From Candidatus Schneideria nysicola (GTDB lineage: Bacteria > Pseudomonadota > Gammaproteobacteria > Enterobacterales > Enterobacteriaceae): a DNA stretch of 64,000 nucleotides. This document shows, piece after piece, positions 9,258 to 17,070 of the stretch. The notes under the pieces are model-generated. The model saw only the letters and a list, made by a program, of their open reading frames with translations. It was not told where the DNA came from and searched no databases. Numbering within the stretch: the first letter of the stretch is position 1; each line of letters begins with the position of its first letter. The translations under genes and the position numbers were made by a program. Location: the NCBI RefSeq assembly GCF_019923565.1, contig NZ_CP074435.1:33089-97088 (forward strand). Reading direction: 5' to 3'.

Positions 9258-10476
9258 TTGATAGAGATTTTTTTCTTTCTTGTAAAGAAAGAAAAATTAA
9301 TATGGATATAAGACAACAACATCCTCCAAATAAATTAAATATACCTAAAGCCCATAATTTACCACATAAATATGCTATTTTAGATATTTCTATTCCTAAA
9401 ATAAATACTATCATTCCTATCATACCCATAGCTGCAGATACGGTTCCTTTACTTACTTCAATAGTAAATAATGTTAATCGTGTTAAACAAGCGTTTATAA
9501 TCCCTAATCCAAATGAATAAATACTTAATCCAAATATTAATATCCATACTTTATCCATTATTAATGAAAAAGCTGAACTTCCTGCAATAATTAGTCCTAA
9601 TATCATTGGTTTGTATCCAATATTAACCATTTTTAATATATTAATATTTTCAATAAATTGATGTAATATTATATTACCTAAAATTAATCCTCCAAAAATA
9701 GGTAATTGTAAGATTGCATAAAAAAATATAGAAAATTTTTCTTCATTAATTAAAATAATGGGTGATAAAGCTATCCAAGCAAGTAATGGAATATTAGAAA
9801 AACCTGTTGCTAATGCCCCACTCATAAAATTAGGATCTAAAAAAAGCTTTTTATAATCTTTCCATAAAGGAGTAAAAGATAATTCTTTTTCTTTAATTTT
9901 TACTGTTTCTGGCATAAAAAGCCACAAACCTATAAAAGAGATTAAACTTAAAAAAGCAAATATTAAAAACATAGTTTGCCAAGATAGAATATGAATCAAT
10001 AGAGCCCCTGCTAAAGGACCTAATAATGGAGCAATTAAAGCAACATTAGCCATCATAGCAATAATTCTTATACACATTACTTCTTCAAATGCTTCTTGAA
10101 TGGTTGCATAACCAACAGAACCTATAAAACATAAACCTATACCTTGTAAAAATCGCATCATTATAAATTGTTCAATAGTTGATACTAATAATATAGCTAA
10201 ACAAGTAATTGTAAAAAATAATACCCCAATAAGCATTACAGATCTTCTTCCTCTTTGATCAGATAAAGGACCAAAAAACCATTCTAAGCATCCTCCTCCT
10301 GCTAAATAAGCGGTTAGAGAAGTAGGTATCCATTCTATACCAACATTAAAATTTTTTACTACTTCTAACATAGAAGGTTGAATCATATCATTAGCAATAT
10401 AAACAGTGAATTCAAATAATACTAAACTAAAGGGAAATAATATATTTCCATTTTTAAATAATGAAAAATTATACAT
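9250..10476 (-). CDS. mdfA: Multidrug efflux MFS transporter, MdfA type
   Basis: Proton-driven major facilitator exporter of 408 aa with about 12 hydrophobic segments. The first helix has LFEFTVYIANDMIQPSM, which keeps the Glu and Asp that in E. coli MdfA (Glu26, Asp34) shape multidrug and proton coupling. The motif GPLSDQRGRRSVML matches the cytoplasmic loop 2-3 signature. LLGPLAGA in helix 5 and SKGTVSAAMGM near the C-terminus also match MdfA. The gene is convergent with topA and its 3' end encodes one side of a 12-bp hairpin. Keeping a drug exporter in a reduced genome is unusual. The native substrate is unknown and may be a host or dietary compound. Confidence 0.88.
   Translation of the reverse strand: MYNFSLFKNGNILFPFSLVLFEFTVYIANDMIQPSMLEVVKNFNVGIEWIPTSLTAYLAGGGCLEWFFGPLSDQRGRRSVMLIGVLFFTITCLAILLVSTIEQFIMMRFLQGIGLCFIGSVGYATIQEAFEEVMCIRIIAMMANVALIAPLLGPLAGALLIHILSWQTMFLIFAFLSLISFIGLWLFMPETVKIKEKELSFTPLWKDYKKLFLDPNFMSGALATGFSNIPLLAWIALSPIILINEEKFSIFFYAILQLPIFGGLILGNIILHQFIENINILKMVNIGYKPMILGLIIAGSSAFSLIMDKVWILIFGLSIYSFGLGIINACLTRLTLFTIEVSKGTVSAAMGMIGMIVFILGIEISKIAYLCGKLWALGIFNLFGGCCCLISILIFLSLQERKKSLSIK
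9270..9296. terminator. 12-bp hairpin at the topA/mdfA convergent ends
   Basis: TTTTTCTTTCTT (9270-9281) pairs perfectly with AAGAAAGAAAAA (9285-9296) around a 3-nt loop. It begins 13 nt after the topA stop and lies inside the last codons of mdfA. The position suits transcript-end formation for topA, but no T-run follows on either strand, so it may only block 3' exonucleases. Confidence 0.45.
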
Positions 10477-10752
10477 AATTTATATATTTTATTGGGAATT
10501 AAAATTCTATAATAATTTTAATGAAATATTTTATAATATATCTTATATATTAAAAATGAATATTTTAAATATTAGATATATTTTACATTGTAGAAGAATA
10601 AAATGATTATATGATAAATATTTAGAAAAAATACCCTCTTTATTAGAGAGAAAAATTTTTTCTAAAAATAGAATTATAGAAATAATGATTATCCTAAAAT
10701 TTGAAGAGTAATAAATATTTTAAAGAATAAAAAGAGAATAGTATATTATTTT
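10477..10752. other. Gene-free stretch with a composite inverted repeat
   Basis: Very A+T-rich spacer between the mdfA start and the 3' end of the small coiled-coil gene. TTTAGAAAAAAT (10621-10632) and its complement (10655-10666) enclose an inner CTCT/AGAG hairpin. Read on the minus strand, the inner hairpin is followed by a run of six T, so this may be the terminator of the 10753-11022 gene. No convincing short protein or RNA gene was seen in the rest. Confidence 0.4.
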
Positions 10753-11022
10753 TTATCCAATAAAAATATACTTAAGAGCCGCAATGATAACAGCAATACC
10801 TGTTACTAATATTAATTTTTTTGCCCAATCCATATCTACTTTAATCAGTGATATATCTCTTTTTATACTTTCTTTTACTTCTCTTAAATCTTCTTTTGTT
10901 GTAATAGTAAGACTTTGTAAGTCAACGATTACTTCAACAATTTTCTCTGCTTGAATTTCTTCAATACCTGAATCTTTTAATGCTTTAACAGCATTATGAG
11001 TATTCATAATGAGAGAAGACAT
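10753..11022 (-). CDS. Small coiled-coil protein with C-terminal membrane anchor, DUF1640-like
   Basis: 89-aa protein of unknown function. Residues 5-45 form an amphipathic region with a THNAVKALKDSG start and AEKIVEVIVDLQ. A Lys/Glu-rich predicted coiled coil (about 42-65) follows, then one hydrophobic segment (about 69-87). This layout (TH-x-A-x-x-x-LK-x-x-G, heptads, terminal helix) resembles the DUF1640/CCDC90-like family found scattered in bacteria and phages. The ATG has a good GAGG ribosome-binding site 7 nt upstream, so it is probably expressed. It lies just downstream of the small heat-shock gene on the same strand, separated by a hairpin. It has no E. coli K-12 counterpart known to me, which suggests acquisition. 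Confidence 0.65.
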   Translation of the reverse strand: MSSLIMNTHNAVKALKDSGIEEIQAEKIVEVIVDLQSLTITTKEDLREVKESIKRDISLIKVDMDWAKKLILVTGIAVIIAALKYIFIG

Positions 11023-11064
11023 AAAATTACCTCAATATATTTTAAATTATAAAATAAGAAATAA

Positions 11065-11095
11065 GTTGGCGTCCTTTAAAAAAAGGACGCCTAAC
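11065..11095 (-). terminator. Intrinsic terminator downstream of the ibp-like gene
   Basis: GGCGTCCTTT (11068-11077) pairs perfectly with AAAGGACGCC (11082-11091) around AAAA, and three more base pairs extend it with one bulge. It is the most G+C-rich hairpin in the surrounding 10 kb. On the minus strand a T-rich tract follows, so it fits termination after the small heat-shock gene. Confidence 0.7.
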
Positions 11096-11117
11096 TATAT
11101 AAACTACATAAAAACTA

Positions 11118-11630
11118 TTATTTACTATGTTCTATAACATTTGATGATTCTTTATTAACACCAATAACCACTTTTTTAGGTTTCTCTCCTTCAGGAATTT
11201 CATAACAAAATTTTAATGATAATAATCCTTTATCAAGATCAGCATATTTTATATTTATACGATGATCTAAATTAAAATTTAAAGAAAAAGGTACTTTACT
11301 AAATCCTTTATTCAACCATTTTTCAACTTTTTTTTCTTCTTTAGAAGTAGAAGACAACATTTCTTCATTTTGATTATTAAGAGTAGGTTTTCCAACTATA
11401 GAAAGTTGATTCTCTAATACTGATATATCTAGTTCCTCTTTACTATAGCCTGGAACACTAACTGTTAATTCATAATTGTCTCTGTCTTTCTGTAATAAAT
11501 TATAAGAAGGAATATCTGATAAAGGTTTTTCTCCTGTAAGTCTACTAAATAAATTATCCATTTGTGAAAATCTTTCCGATAATAAATTATTTGTAAAAGA
11601 AGGAATAAGGGAAAATGAACGGTAAGTCAT
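11118..11630 (-). CDS. ibpA: Small heat-shock protein, IbpA/IbpB type
   Basis: ATP-independent holdase that keeps unfolding proteins ready for DnaK/ClpB. The alpha-crystallin domain starts near residue 43 (SYNLLQKDRDNYELTVSVPG) and matches E. coli IbpA through KEELDISVLENQLSIVGK. The family then expects a short loop, but here about 20 extra Ser/Glu/Lys residues (about 85-105) precede VPFSLNFNL. The region near residue 135 (LDKGLLSLKF) ends the domain. Length 170 aa versus 137-142. A sigma-32-type promoter lies 47-74 nt upstream. The choice between ibpA and ibpB is by general similarity only. Confidence 0.85.
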   Translation of the reverse strand: MTYRSFSLIPSFTNNLLSERFSQMDNLFSRLTGEKPLSDIPSYNLLQKDRDNYELTVSVPGYSKEELDISVLENQLSIVGKPTLNNQNEEMLSSTSKEEKKVEKWLNKGFSKVPFSLNFNLDHRINIKYADLDKGLLSLKFCYEIPEGEKPKKVVIGVNKESSNVIEHSK

Positions 11631-11676
11631 AAAACCTCCCTAAAAAAATTAATAGTAAACTTATTTTACGAGATAA

Positions 11677-11704
11677 ATATGGGGATAAATAATATTTTTT
11701 CAAT
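11677..11704 (-). promoter_or_regulatory. Sigma-32 heat-shock promoter of the ibp-like gene
   Basis: On the minus strand ATTGAA (11704-11699) and CCCCATAT (11684-11677) are separated by exactly 14 nt. The consensus is CTTGAA-N13-15-CCCCAT. The -10 core is perfect and the -35 has one mismatch. The start codon is 46 nt downstream. The same geometry occurs before dnaK and groES in this window. Confidence 0.75.
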
Positions 11705-11813
11705 AGATATATATTTATTTGTTTAAATATAAAATTATTTATTTTATATTAGTAAGATATATATAAATAAATTTATTTTTTTATAAATTTATTCGTTTAA
11801 AATAGGATTCATT

Positions 11814-13328
11814 ATGAATACTTTTCATAAAAATAATCAATATTTAACTTCGAAATCAGAAGAAAAAGAATGGGATCTACAAAATTCAATAGAATTACTT
11901 AATCATATTAAGAATGAAATTATCTATACAAATGACTCTGTAAATCCAATTTTAGAATTATCTTCAATATACCGATATATTGGAGCTTATGGTACTATTA
12001 TGCGACCTACAAAATCAGGTCCTGCTATATTATTTAATAATATTAAAGATTATCCTCATATAAAAATTTTAATTGGTTTATTATGTTCACGTCAACGTAT
12101 TGCTCATTTATTTCATACAAAAAAAGAACAATTAGCTTTTTTATTAAAAGAAGCATTAGATAATCCTATTCCTCCTCAAATCTCTACAGAGAAAGGTTTG
12201 TGTCAAGAAATAATTTATAAATCTACTGATAAAAATTTTGATATTTTGAAAATTTTACCTATTCCAATCATTACTGAAGAAGATGCTGGTCATTATATTA
12301 CTTTAGGTATGTGTTATACTTCTAATATAGAAAAAAATCAGTATGATATTTCTATTCACCGTTTATGTGTACAAAGTAAAGACGAATTATCAATTTATTC
12401 TGTTCCTGGTCGTCATTTAGATATTTTTTATCAAGAAGCTGAATCATATGGAAAATCATTACCTATTTCAATCAATATAGGTATAGATCCTGCTATTACA
12501 ATAAGTACTTGTTTTGAACCTCCTACTACTCCACTAGGTTTTGATGAATTATCTATTGCAGGAAGTTTACGTAAAAAACCAATAAAATTAGTTAAATGTC
12601 TATTTGTAGATGCTTTAGCTATTTCTCATTCTGAAATAGTTATAGAAGGAGAATTATTACCTAATGTTCGTATAGCAGAAGATAATAATACTAATACTGG
12701 AAAATCAATGCCCGAATTTACTGGATATACTGGTTATGCTAAAAAAGCATTACCTATTATTAAAGTAAAAGCAATTACTACAAAACATAATCCTATTTTT
12801 CAAACATGTATTGGTTCAAGTGATGAACATACTAATATAGCTGGAATTCCAACTGAAGCTAGTATTTTAAAAATAACACAAAATGCTTTACCTGAATTAG
12901 TTATTAATGTTCATTGTCCAACATCTGGAGGTGGAAAATATCTTGCTATTCTACAAATAAGAAAGAGATCTATTAATGATGAAGGGAAACAAAGACAAGC
13001 AGCATTATTAGCATTTTCTATTTTTTCTGAAATTAAACATGTAATTTTAGTAGATGAAGATGTCGATATCTTTGATATGAATGATGTAATATGGTCTTTA
13101 ACAACACGTTATCAAGGAGATAAAAGTACGATATTTATACCTGGAGTACGTTGTCATCCACTTGATCCTTCTTCAGATCCAAATTTTAGCTCATCTATAC
13201 AACATCCTGGTATTACTTGTAAAACTATTTTTGATAGTACAGTACCTTTTACTTTAAAGAATAAATTTAAACGTAGTCAATTTAAGGAAATTGATATTTC
13301 ATCTTTTAATTTTTTTTCAAAAAATTAA
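11814..13328 (+). CDS. UbiD-family decarboxylase resembling gallate/protocatechuate decarboxylase (LpdC/AroY type)
   Basis: Prenylated-FMN-dependent non-oxidative decarboxylase family, 504 aa. From memory the sequence follows Lactiplantibacillus LpdC far better than E. coli UbiD: YRYIGAYGTIMRPT near residue 57, INIGIDPAITI near 222, GKSMPEFTGYTGYA near 300, AGIPTEASIL near 343 and VDEDVDIFDMNDVIW near 410. The catalytic-region Glu-x3-Glu is kept in SEIVIEGE near residue 274. It is probably not the ubiquinone enzyme; the likely substrates are hydroxybenzoates. It has its own AGGA ribosome-binding site and stands alone between the heat-shock gene and a small zinc protein. UbiX, the prFMN synthase it would need, is encoded at 46894. 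Its exact substrate is not established. Confidence 0.8.
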   Translation: MNTFHKNNQYLTSKSEEKEWDLQNSIELLNHIKNEIIYTNDSVNPILELSSIYRYIGAYGTIMRPTKSGPAILFNNIKDYPHIKILIGLLCSRQRIAHLFHTKKEQLAFLLKEALDNPIPPQISTEKGLCQEIIYKSTDKNFDILKILPIPIITEEDAGHYITLGMCYTSNIEKNQYDISIHRLCVQSKDELSIYSVPGRHLDIFYQEAESYGKSLPISINIGIDPAITISTCFEPPTTPLGFDELSIAGSLRKKPIKLVKCLFVDALAISHSEIVIEGELLPNVRIAEDNNTNTGKSMPEFTGYTGYAKKALPIIKVKAITTKHNPIFQTCIGSSDEHTNIAGIPTEASILKITQNALPELVINVHCPTSGGGKYLAILQIRKRSINDEGKQRQAALLAFSIFSEIKHVILVDEDVDIFDMNDVIWSLTTRYQGDKSTIFIPGVRCHPLDPSSDPNFSSSIQHPGITCKTIFDSTVPFTLKNKFKRSQFKEIDISSFNFFSKN

Positions 13329-13424
13329 ATATAGAATATATAAAATATTTACATATTATAAATTAATAATATAATCAAAATTCTTTTTATTAAAAAATAA
13401 ATAAAAATTAATAGGAAATTTATT

Positions 13425-13631
13425 ATGGCTGATGATGTAGATATAGCTAGTCAAAATGAGGAAGCTTTTCGTCAACATGCAATATCTTTACATAAAGAAC
13501 GTATATTACCACTAAATGGACGTTGTTATTATTGTGATGAACCAACTAAAGGAAATTTTTGTAGTGTAGAATGTCGAGAAGATTGGGAAAGAATTAAATA
13601 TTTTGAATTGCAAAAAAAGAGTTATTTATAA
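13425..13631 (+). CDS. Small putative zinc-binding protein of unknown function
   Basis: 68 aa, acidic helical N-terminus then a four-cysteine knuckle, CYYC-x8-CSVEC (about residues 34-50), followed by an REDWERIK helix. The opening MADDVDIAS is reminiscent of phage-type TraR/DksA small zinc proteins, but the cysteine spacing and the tail differ. It is not the small subunit of hydroxybenzoate decarboxylases, which as I remember it starts with a CPRC motif. ATG with AGGA 14-10 nt upstream. It lies 96 nt after the decarboxylase gene on the same strand and nearly abuts convergent xanP, so it may share the decarboxylase transcript. Function unknown. Confidence 0.6.
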   Translation: MADDVDIASQNEEAFRQHAISLHKERILPLNGRCYYCDEPTKGNFCSVECREDWERIKYFELQKKSYL

Positions 13632-13633
13632 TA

Positions 13634-15028
13634 TTATTTTTTTTCAATAGGAAGAAATAAATTTAAAATTATAGCAGTTATACCACCAGTAGTTATACCT
13701 GAAGAAAATAAAGTTTTTACCCATTGTGGTGCAAATTGCAATATTTGTGGTTGTTGAGAGACTCCTAATCCTAATGATAAAGATAAAGCAATAATTATCA
13801 TCGCACGTCTATTAATATTCTCGCGTGATAGAATTCTTATACCTGAAGCAGCAATAGTTCCAAACATAAATATAGTTACTCCTCCTAATACTGGTTCAGG
13901 AATATATTGAATTAATTCACTAAATATTGGGAATATTCCAAGTAATATTAGCATAAAAGCAACAGCAAAACCTACATAACGACTAGCTACACCAGTTAGC
14001 TGAATTAAACTATTATTTTGACTAAAGCACGAATTTGGAAAAGTATTAAATATTGTTGAAAACATAGAATTTATTCCATTAGCTAAAACTCCTCCTTTTA
14101 ATCTATTCATATAATCTGATCCATATATAGGTTGTTCTGACACATCAGCTGTAGCTGTAATATCACCAACAGCTTCAAAAGAAGTAATTATAAAAACTAA
14201 TATTAATGGTAGAAGTAAACTTAAATCAAAATTTAATCCATAATATAGTGGAGTAGGAAGTACAATAGTTAATTTTAATTCAGATAAAGGTGTCACATTA
14301 TTTGGTAACATATCATTTGTCCAAGCAAAAAAACAACCAATTAATGTAGAAATGAGTAGTGAAGCAACTCTAAAACAAGTATTATTCTGACGATGAAAAA
14401 GTAAAATAAAAAAAAGTACAGAAGCAGCTAATATTATATTCTTAGGTTCTCCAAAACTATGATTAGTTATTGCTGATACTCCACCACCAATGGATATTAA
14501 ACTAACTTGTATTAAAGAAATTCCTATGATCACTACTATAATACCTGAAATAAGTGGAGTAATAATATCTTTTAATAAATGTAATATCCTAGAAATAAAA
14601 ATTTCGGTGAAAGAAGCTATCATTAATGTCCCAAATAATGTAGCCATCATAGTTGTAATATCTGCACCATTATCTTTTAATGTTGTTCCAGCAATAATTA
14701 AAGGATTAACAAAATTAAAACTTGTTCCTTGAATAGATAATAAACCGGATCCTATTGGACCCCAAGTTTTTATTTGTAAAATAGATGCTAATCCTGAAGA
14801 AAATAGAGACATACTTACGATATGTTTGGTATCTTCTATTGGTAAATTTAAAGACTGACAAATTATTAAAGCGGGAGTAATTACTGCTAAACATATTGCT
14901 AGTAGATGTTGAAAAGCAAGAAATATTATCTCTGCAATAGGAGGACAATCATCAATATGATAAATTAGTTCACTTTTACGAAAATTATTTATATTTCTAT
15001 TATTTTTTATAATAGAAAATATAGTCAT
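13634..15028 (-). CDS. xanP: Xanthine permease XanP (NCS2 family)
   Basis: Proton-coupled xanthine importer of the inner membrane, 464 aa with about 14 hydrophobic segments. It follows E. coli XanP closely along its whole length: [12 protein letters not shown] near residue 19, [20 protein letters not shown], the NCS2 signature [15 protein letters not shown] near residue 93, [20 protein letters not shown] near 280 and [12 protein letters not shown] near 325. The Gln-His and Glu-Asp positions known to matter in NCS2 carriers are present. It is convergent with the small zinc gene. With gpt (61694) it forms an import-plus-phosphoribosylation route for xanthine and guanine salvage. Confidence 0.92.
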   Translation of the reverse strand: MTIFSIIKNNRNINNFRKSELIYHIDDCPPIAEIIFLAFQHLLAICLAVITPALIICQSLNLPIEDTKHIVSMSLFSSGLASILQIKTWGPIGSGLLSIQGTSFNFVNPLIIAGTTLKDNGADITTMMATLFGTLMIASFTEIFISRILHLLKDIITPLISGIIVVIIGISLIQVSLISIGGGVSAITNHSFGEPKNIILAASVLFFILLFHRQNNTCFRVASLLISTLIGCFFAWTNDMLPNNVTPLSELKLTIVLPTPLYYGLNFDLSLLLPLILVFIITSFEAVGDITATADVSEQPIYGSDYMNRLKGGVLANGINSMFSTIFNTFPNSCFSQNNSLIQLTGVASRYVGFAVAFMLILLGIFPIFSELIQYIPEPVLGGVTIFMFGTIAASGIRILSRENINRRAMIIIALSLSLGLGVSQQPQILQFAPQWVKTLFSSGITTGGITAIILNLFLPIEKK

Positions 15029-15253
15029 GAATTTTCTCCTAAAAATTGTTAGAAATTATTATAAAAAATTAATTCTACAATAGATTTACTATGACTAGTA
15101 GATTTTAGCTTATTATTATAATATTTTGAAAATATTTATGTTATATTTCTTTATTAAAGAGACATAGTTTCTAATATTTTGAATATTATATTAAAAATTA
15201 ATATTAAGATAGAAAAATTCTAATCATTTTCTTTACTTTTGGAGAAAAGTAAA

Positions 15254-15934
15254 ATGAATCATTTAAGAAAAGAAGCTTTATTAGTACATAAAGCATTAGT
15301 TTCTCATCATTTAGAATTACCTTTAAAAAAAGAAAAAATAAATATTTCTATAAAGAAAAATCTTATTGCTAAATATATAAAGAAAATTTTAGATTTACTA
15401 AATATTAATGAAGATAATAATCTTTTAGATACTCCTAATAGAATTGCACATATGTACACTGAAGAAATTTTTTCTGGATTAAATTATGCTAATTTTCCAG
15501 AAATAAATCTTCTTAACAAAGAAAATGAAAAAAATAAAACAAATAGAATTAATGAAATAATAACAGTAAATAATCTATTATTTACTAGTATTTGTGAACA
15601 TCATTTCTTAATTTTTGATGGAAAAGTAACTATTTCTTATATTCCTCAAAAAAATAGAATTGGATTTTCAAAAATAAGTCGTATTGTAAAATTTTTTTCT
15701 CAAAGACCACAAATTCAAGAAAGATTAACTAAACAAATTTTACTAGCATTACAAACTTTATTAGAAACTAATAATGTAGCTATTTCTATAGATGCAATGC
15801 ATTATTGTGTGAAAGCAAGAGGAATTAGAGATATGACTAGTATCTTTACTACTACTTCATTAGGAGGAATATTTGAATCTAATAAAAAATTTCGTCAGGA
15901 ATTTCTATTGGCTAAAGAGCATTCTTATAAATAA
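15254..15934 (+). CDS. folE: GTP cyclohydrolase I FolE
   Basis: First step of folate synthesis: GTP to 7,8-dihydroneopterin triphosphate. [17 protein letters not shown] near residue 63, the zinc-binding CEHHF motif near residue 117, [19 protein letters not shown] near residue 137 and HYCVKARGI near residue 182 match E. coli FolE. The ATG at 15254 has GGAG 9 nt upstream and aligns with the E. coli start; a TTG five codons earlier is less likely. 226 aa versus 222, with a small Asn/Lys-rich insertion near residue 95. Together with folA and folC it shows that folate metabolism is maintained. Confidence 0.95.
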   Translation: MNHLRKEALLVHKALVSHHLELPLKKEKINISIKKNLIAKYIKKILDLLNINEDNNLLDTPNRIAHMYTEEIFSGLNYANFPEINLLNKENEKNKTNRINEIITVNNLLFTSICEHHFLIFDGKVTISYIPQKNRIGFSKISRIVKFFSQRPQIQERLTKQILLALQTLLETNNVAISIDAMHYCVKARGIRDMTSIFTTTSLGGIFESNKKFRQEFLLAKEHSYK

Positions 15935-16022
15935 TCCCTTCTTTATATTTTCAAAATTATAAAATAATATTTCTTTTCTATCTTCTCTTTTTAATAAAAA
16001 TGAATATCAATATATTAAAATT

Positions 16023-16416
16023 TTGGAGAGGATCATTTATCCAAAATCTATTATAAATGCATTAGATAAATCAATAGAATGGTATTGGCCTACAATTTCA
16101 AAAGTGATTATAGATTTGAAAAAAGAAAATTCAGGAATTGATATATTAAGAATTAAAGGTCAACCAATATTTTCTATTGCTAAAGGAAAAGTTGTTTATA
16201 CAGGTAATGCTTTATGTGGATATGGAAAATTAATTATTATTAAACATGAGAATAATTATTTTAGTACATATGCTCATAATGATACTCTTTTTTCTAAAGA
16301 GGAAGTTCAATATGGAAAAAATAGCTACAATGGGTAGTACTGGGACATCTTCAGTAAAATTAAATTTAGAAATTCATTATAAAGGATATGCTATCAATCC
16401 AATATGTCTTTTTTAA
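16023..16416 (+). pseudogene. nlpD: nlpD remnant: frameshifted C-terminal LytM domain
   Basis: Only the LytM-like domain of the murein-hydrolase activator NlpD is left. It begins near EWYWPTISKVI and continues through [33 protein letters not shown]. At the A6 run 16316-16321 the frame shifts: the first frame ends at 16337, while the expected continuation [11 protein letters not shown] runs in the +1 frame to a TAA at 16414-16416. Removing one A restores it. No good start or ribosome-binding site is visible; the frame opens with TTG at 16023. The lipoprotein signal and LysM domain are missing, and E. coli NlpD is 379 aa. It abuts the convergent folA stop. Slippage on the A-run could still give some full product. 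Confidence 0.85.
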
Positions 16417-16943
16417 ATATTATTTACTCCACAACGTTCTAAAATTTTAAAACAACAAGTATATTTATTACGGTTGTTAAAATAATTAATTTTATTAAAA
16501 ATAATTTTCCAATTACTAATTTTTTCATAATTAGGAAATTTTATATTCCCTTCTATATCAGTATAAACATATGTTAAATATAAACGATTAGCTATACCTA
16601 AAAATTCTCTATATATTTCTCCTCCTCCAATAATCATAATTTCAGGTATATTATTAACTTTATCTAATGCTTGGTTTATATCTGTTACCCACTCTATATT
16701 TTTTCTACAGTCATCAAACAGAAAATTATTTTTTTTATTAATATAACGACTAATAACTATATTATATCTATTAGGTAAAGGTATTCTGCCTATAGAATCA
16801 AAAGTTTTTCTACCCATAATAATAGGTTTATTAATAGTATGTTTTTTAAACCATCCTCTATCTACGGGTAAATACCATGGTATAGTATTATTAATACCAA
16901 TAGTATGATTAGGTGTTAATGAAGCGATTAAACTAATATTCAT
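16413..16943 (-). CDS. folA: Dihydrofolate reductase FolA
   Basis: NADPH-dependent reduction of dihydrofolate to tetrahydrofolate. The start [19 protein letters not shown] matches E. coli DHFR. The catalytic Asp is in [13 protein letters not shown] (residue 28), the NADPH-binding [10 protein letters not shown] is near residue 43 and [11 protein letters not shown] near residue 105. 176 aa versus 159, with extra Asn/Lys residues in surface loops. Its 3' end touches the nlpD remnant. Upstream is a perfect 19-bp inverted repeat shared with divergent gmhB. Confidence 0.95.
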   Translation of the reverse strand: MNISLIASLTPNHTIGINNTIPWYLPVDRGWFKKHTINKPIIMGRKTFDSIGRIPLPNRYNIVISRYINKKNNFLFDDCRKNIEWVTDINQALDKVNNIPEIMIIGGGEIYREFLGIANRLYLTYVYTDIEGNIKFPNYEKISNWKIIFNKINYFNNRNKYTCCFKILERCGVNNI

Positions 16944-16992
16944 TATTTATAATTTCCTATTTATAATAAATTAATTTTAAAAAATATGGAAT

Positions 16993-17038
16993 CTATTTTA
17001 ATAGATTAAATTTAATTTGATTTAATCTATTAAAATAG
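16993..17038. repeat. Perfect 19-bp inverted repeat between folA and gmhB
   Basis: Arms 16993-17011 and 17020-17038 are exact reverse complements, with an 8-nt loop TTAATTTG. The repeat sits in the 127-bp divergent spacer, 50 nt from the folA start and 33 nt from the gmhB start. It could be an operator for a dimeric regulator or a bidirectional transcript terminator, though no T-run follows. Confidence 0.65.
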
Positions 17039-17070
17039 TAATCATAAATTAAGGAGATTTTTAAATAAAT

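Noticed and set aside
10406..10606. Open frame of 66 codons on the plus strand upstream of mdfA
   Set aside because: Low-complexity A+T sequence overlapping the mdfA start antisense, with no ribosome-binding site or recognisable motif.
11814..13328. Reading this gene as the ubiquinone-pathway ubiD
   Set aside because: Its motifs match gallate/protocatechuate-type decarboxylases better than E. coli UbiD, so the symbol ubiD was not used.
16000..16056. Short ATG frame directly upstream of the nlpD remnant
   Set aside because: It is in a different frame, ends after about 18 codons and shows no lipoprotein signal, so it is not the missing nlpD start.
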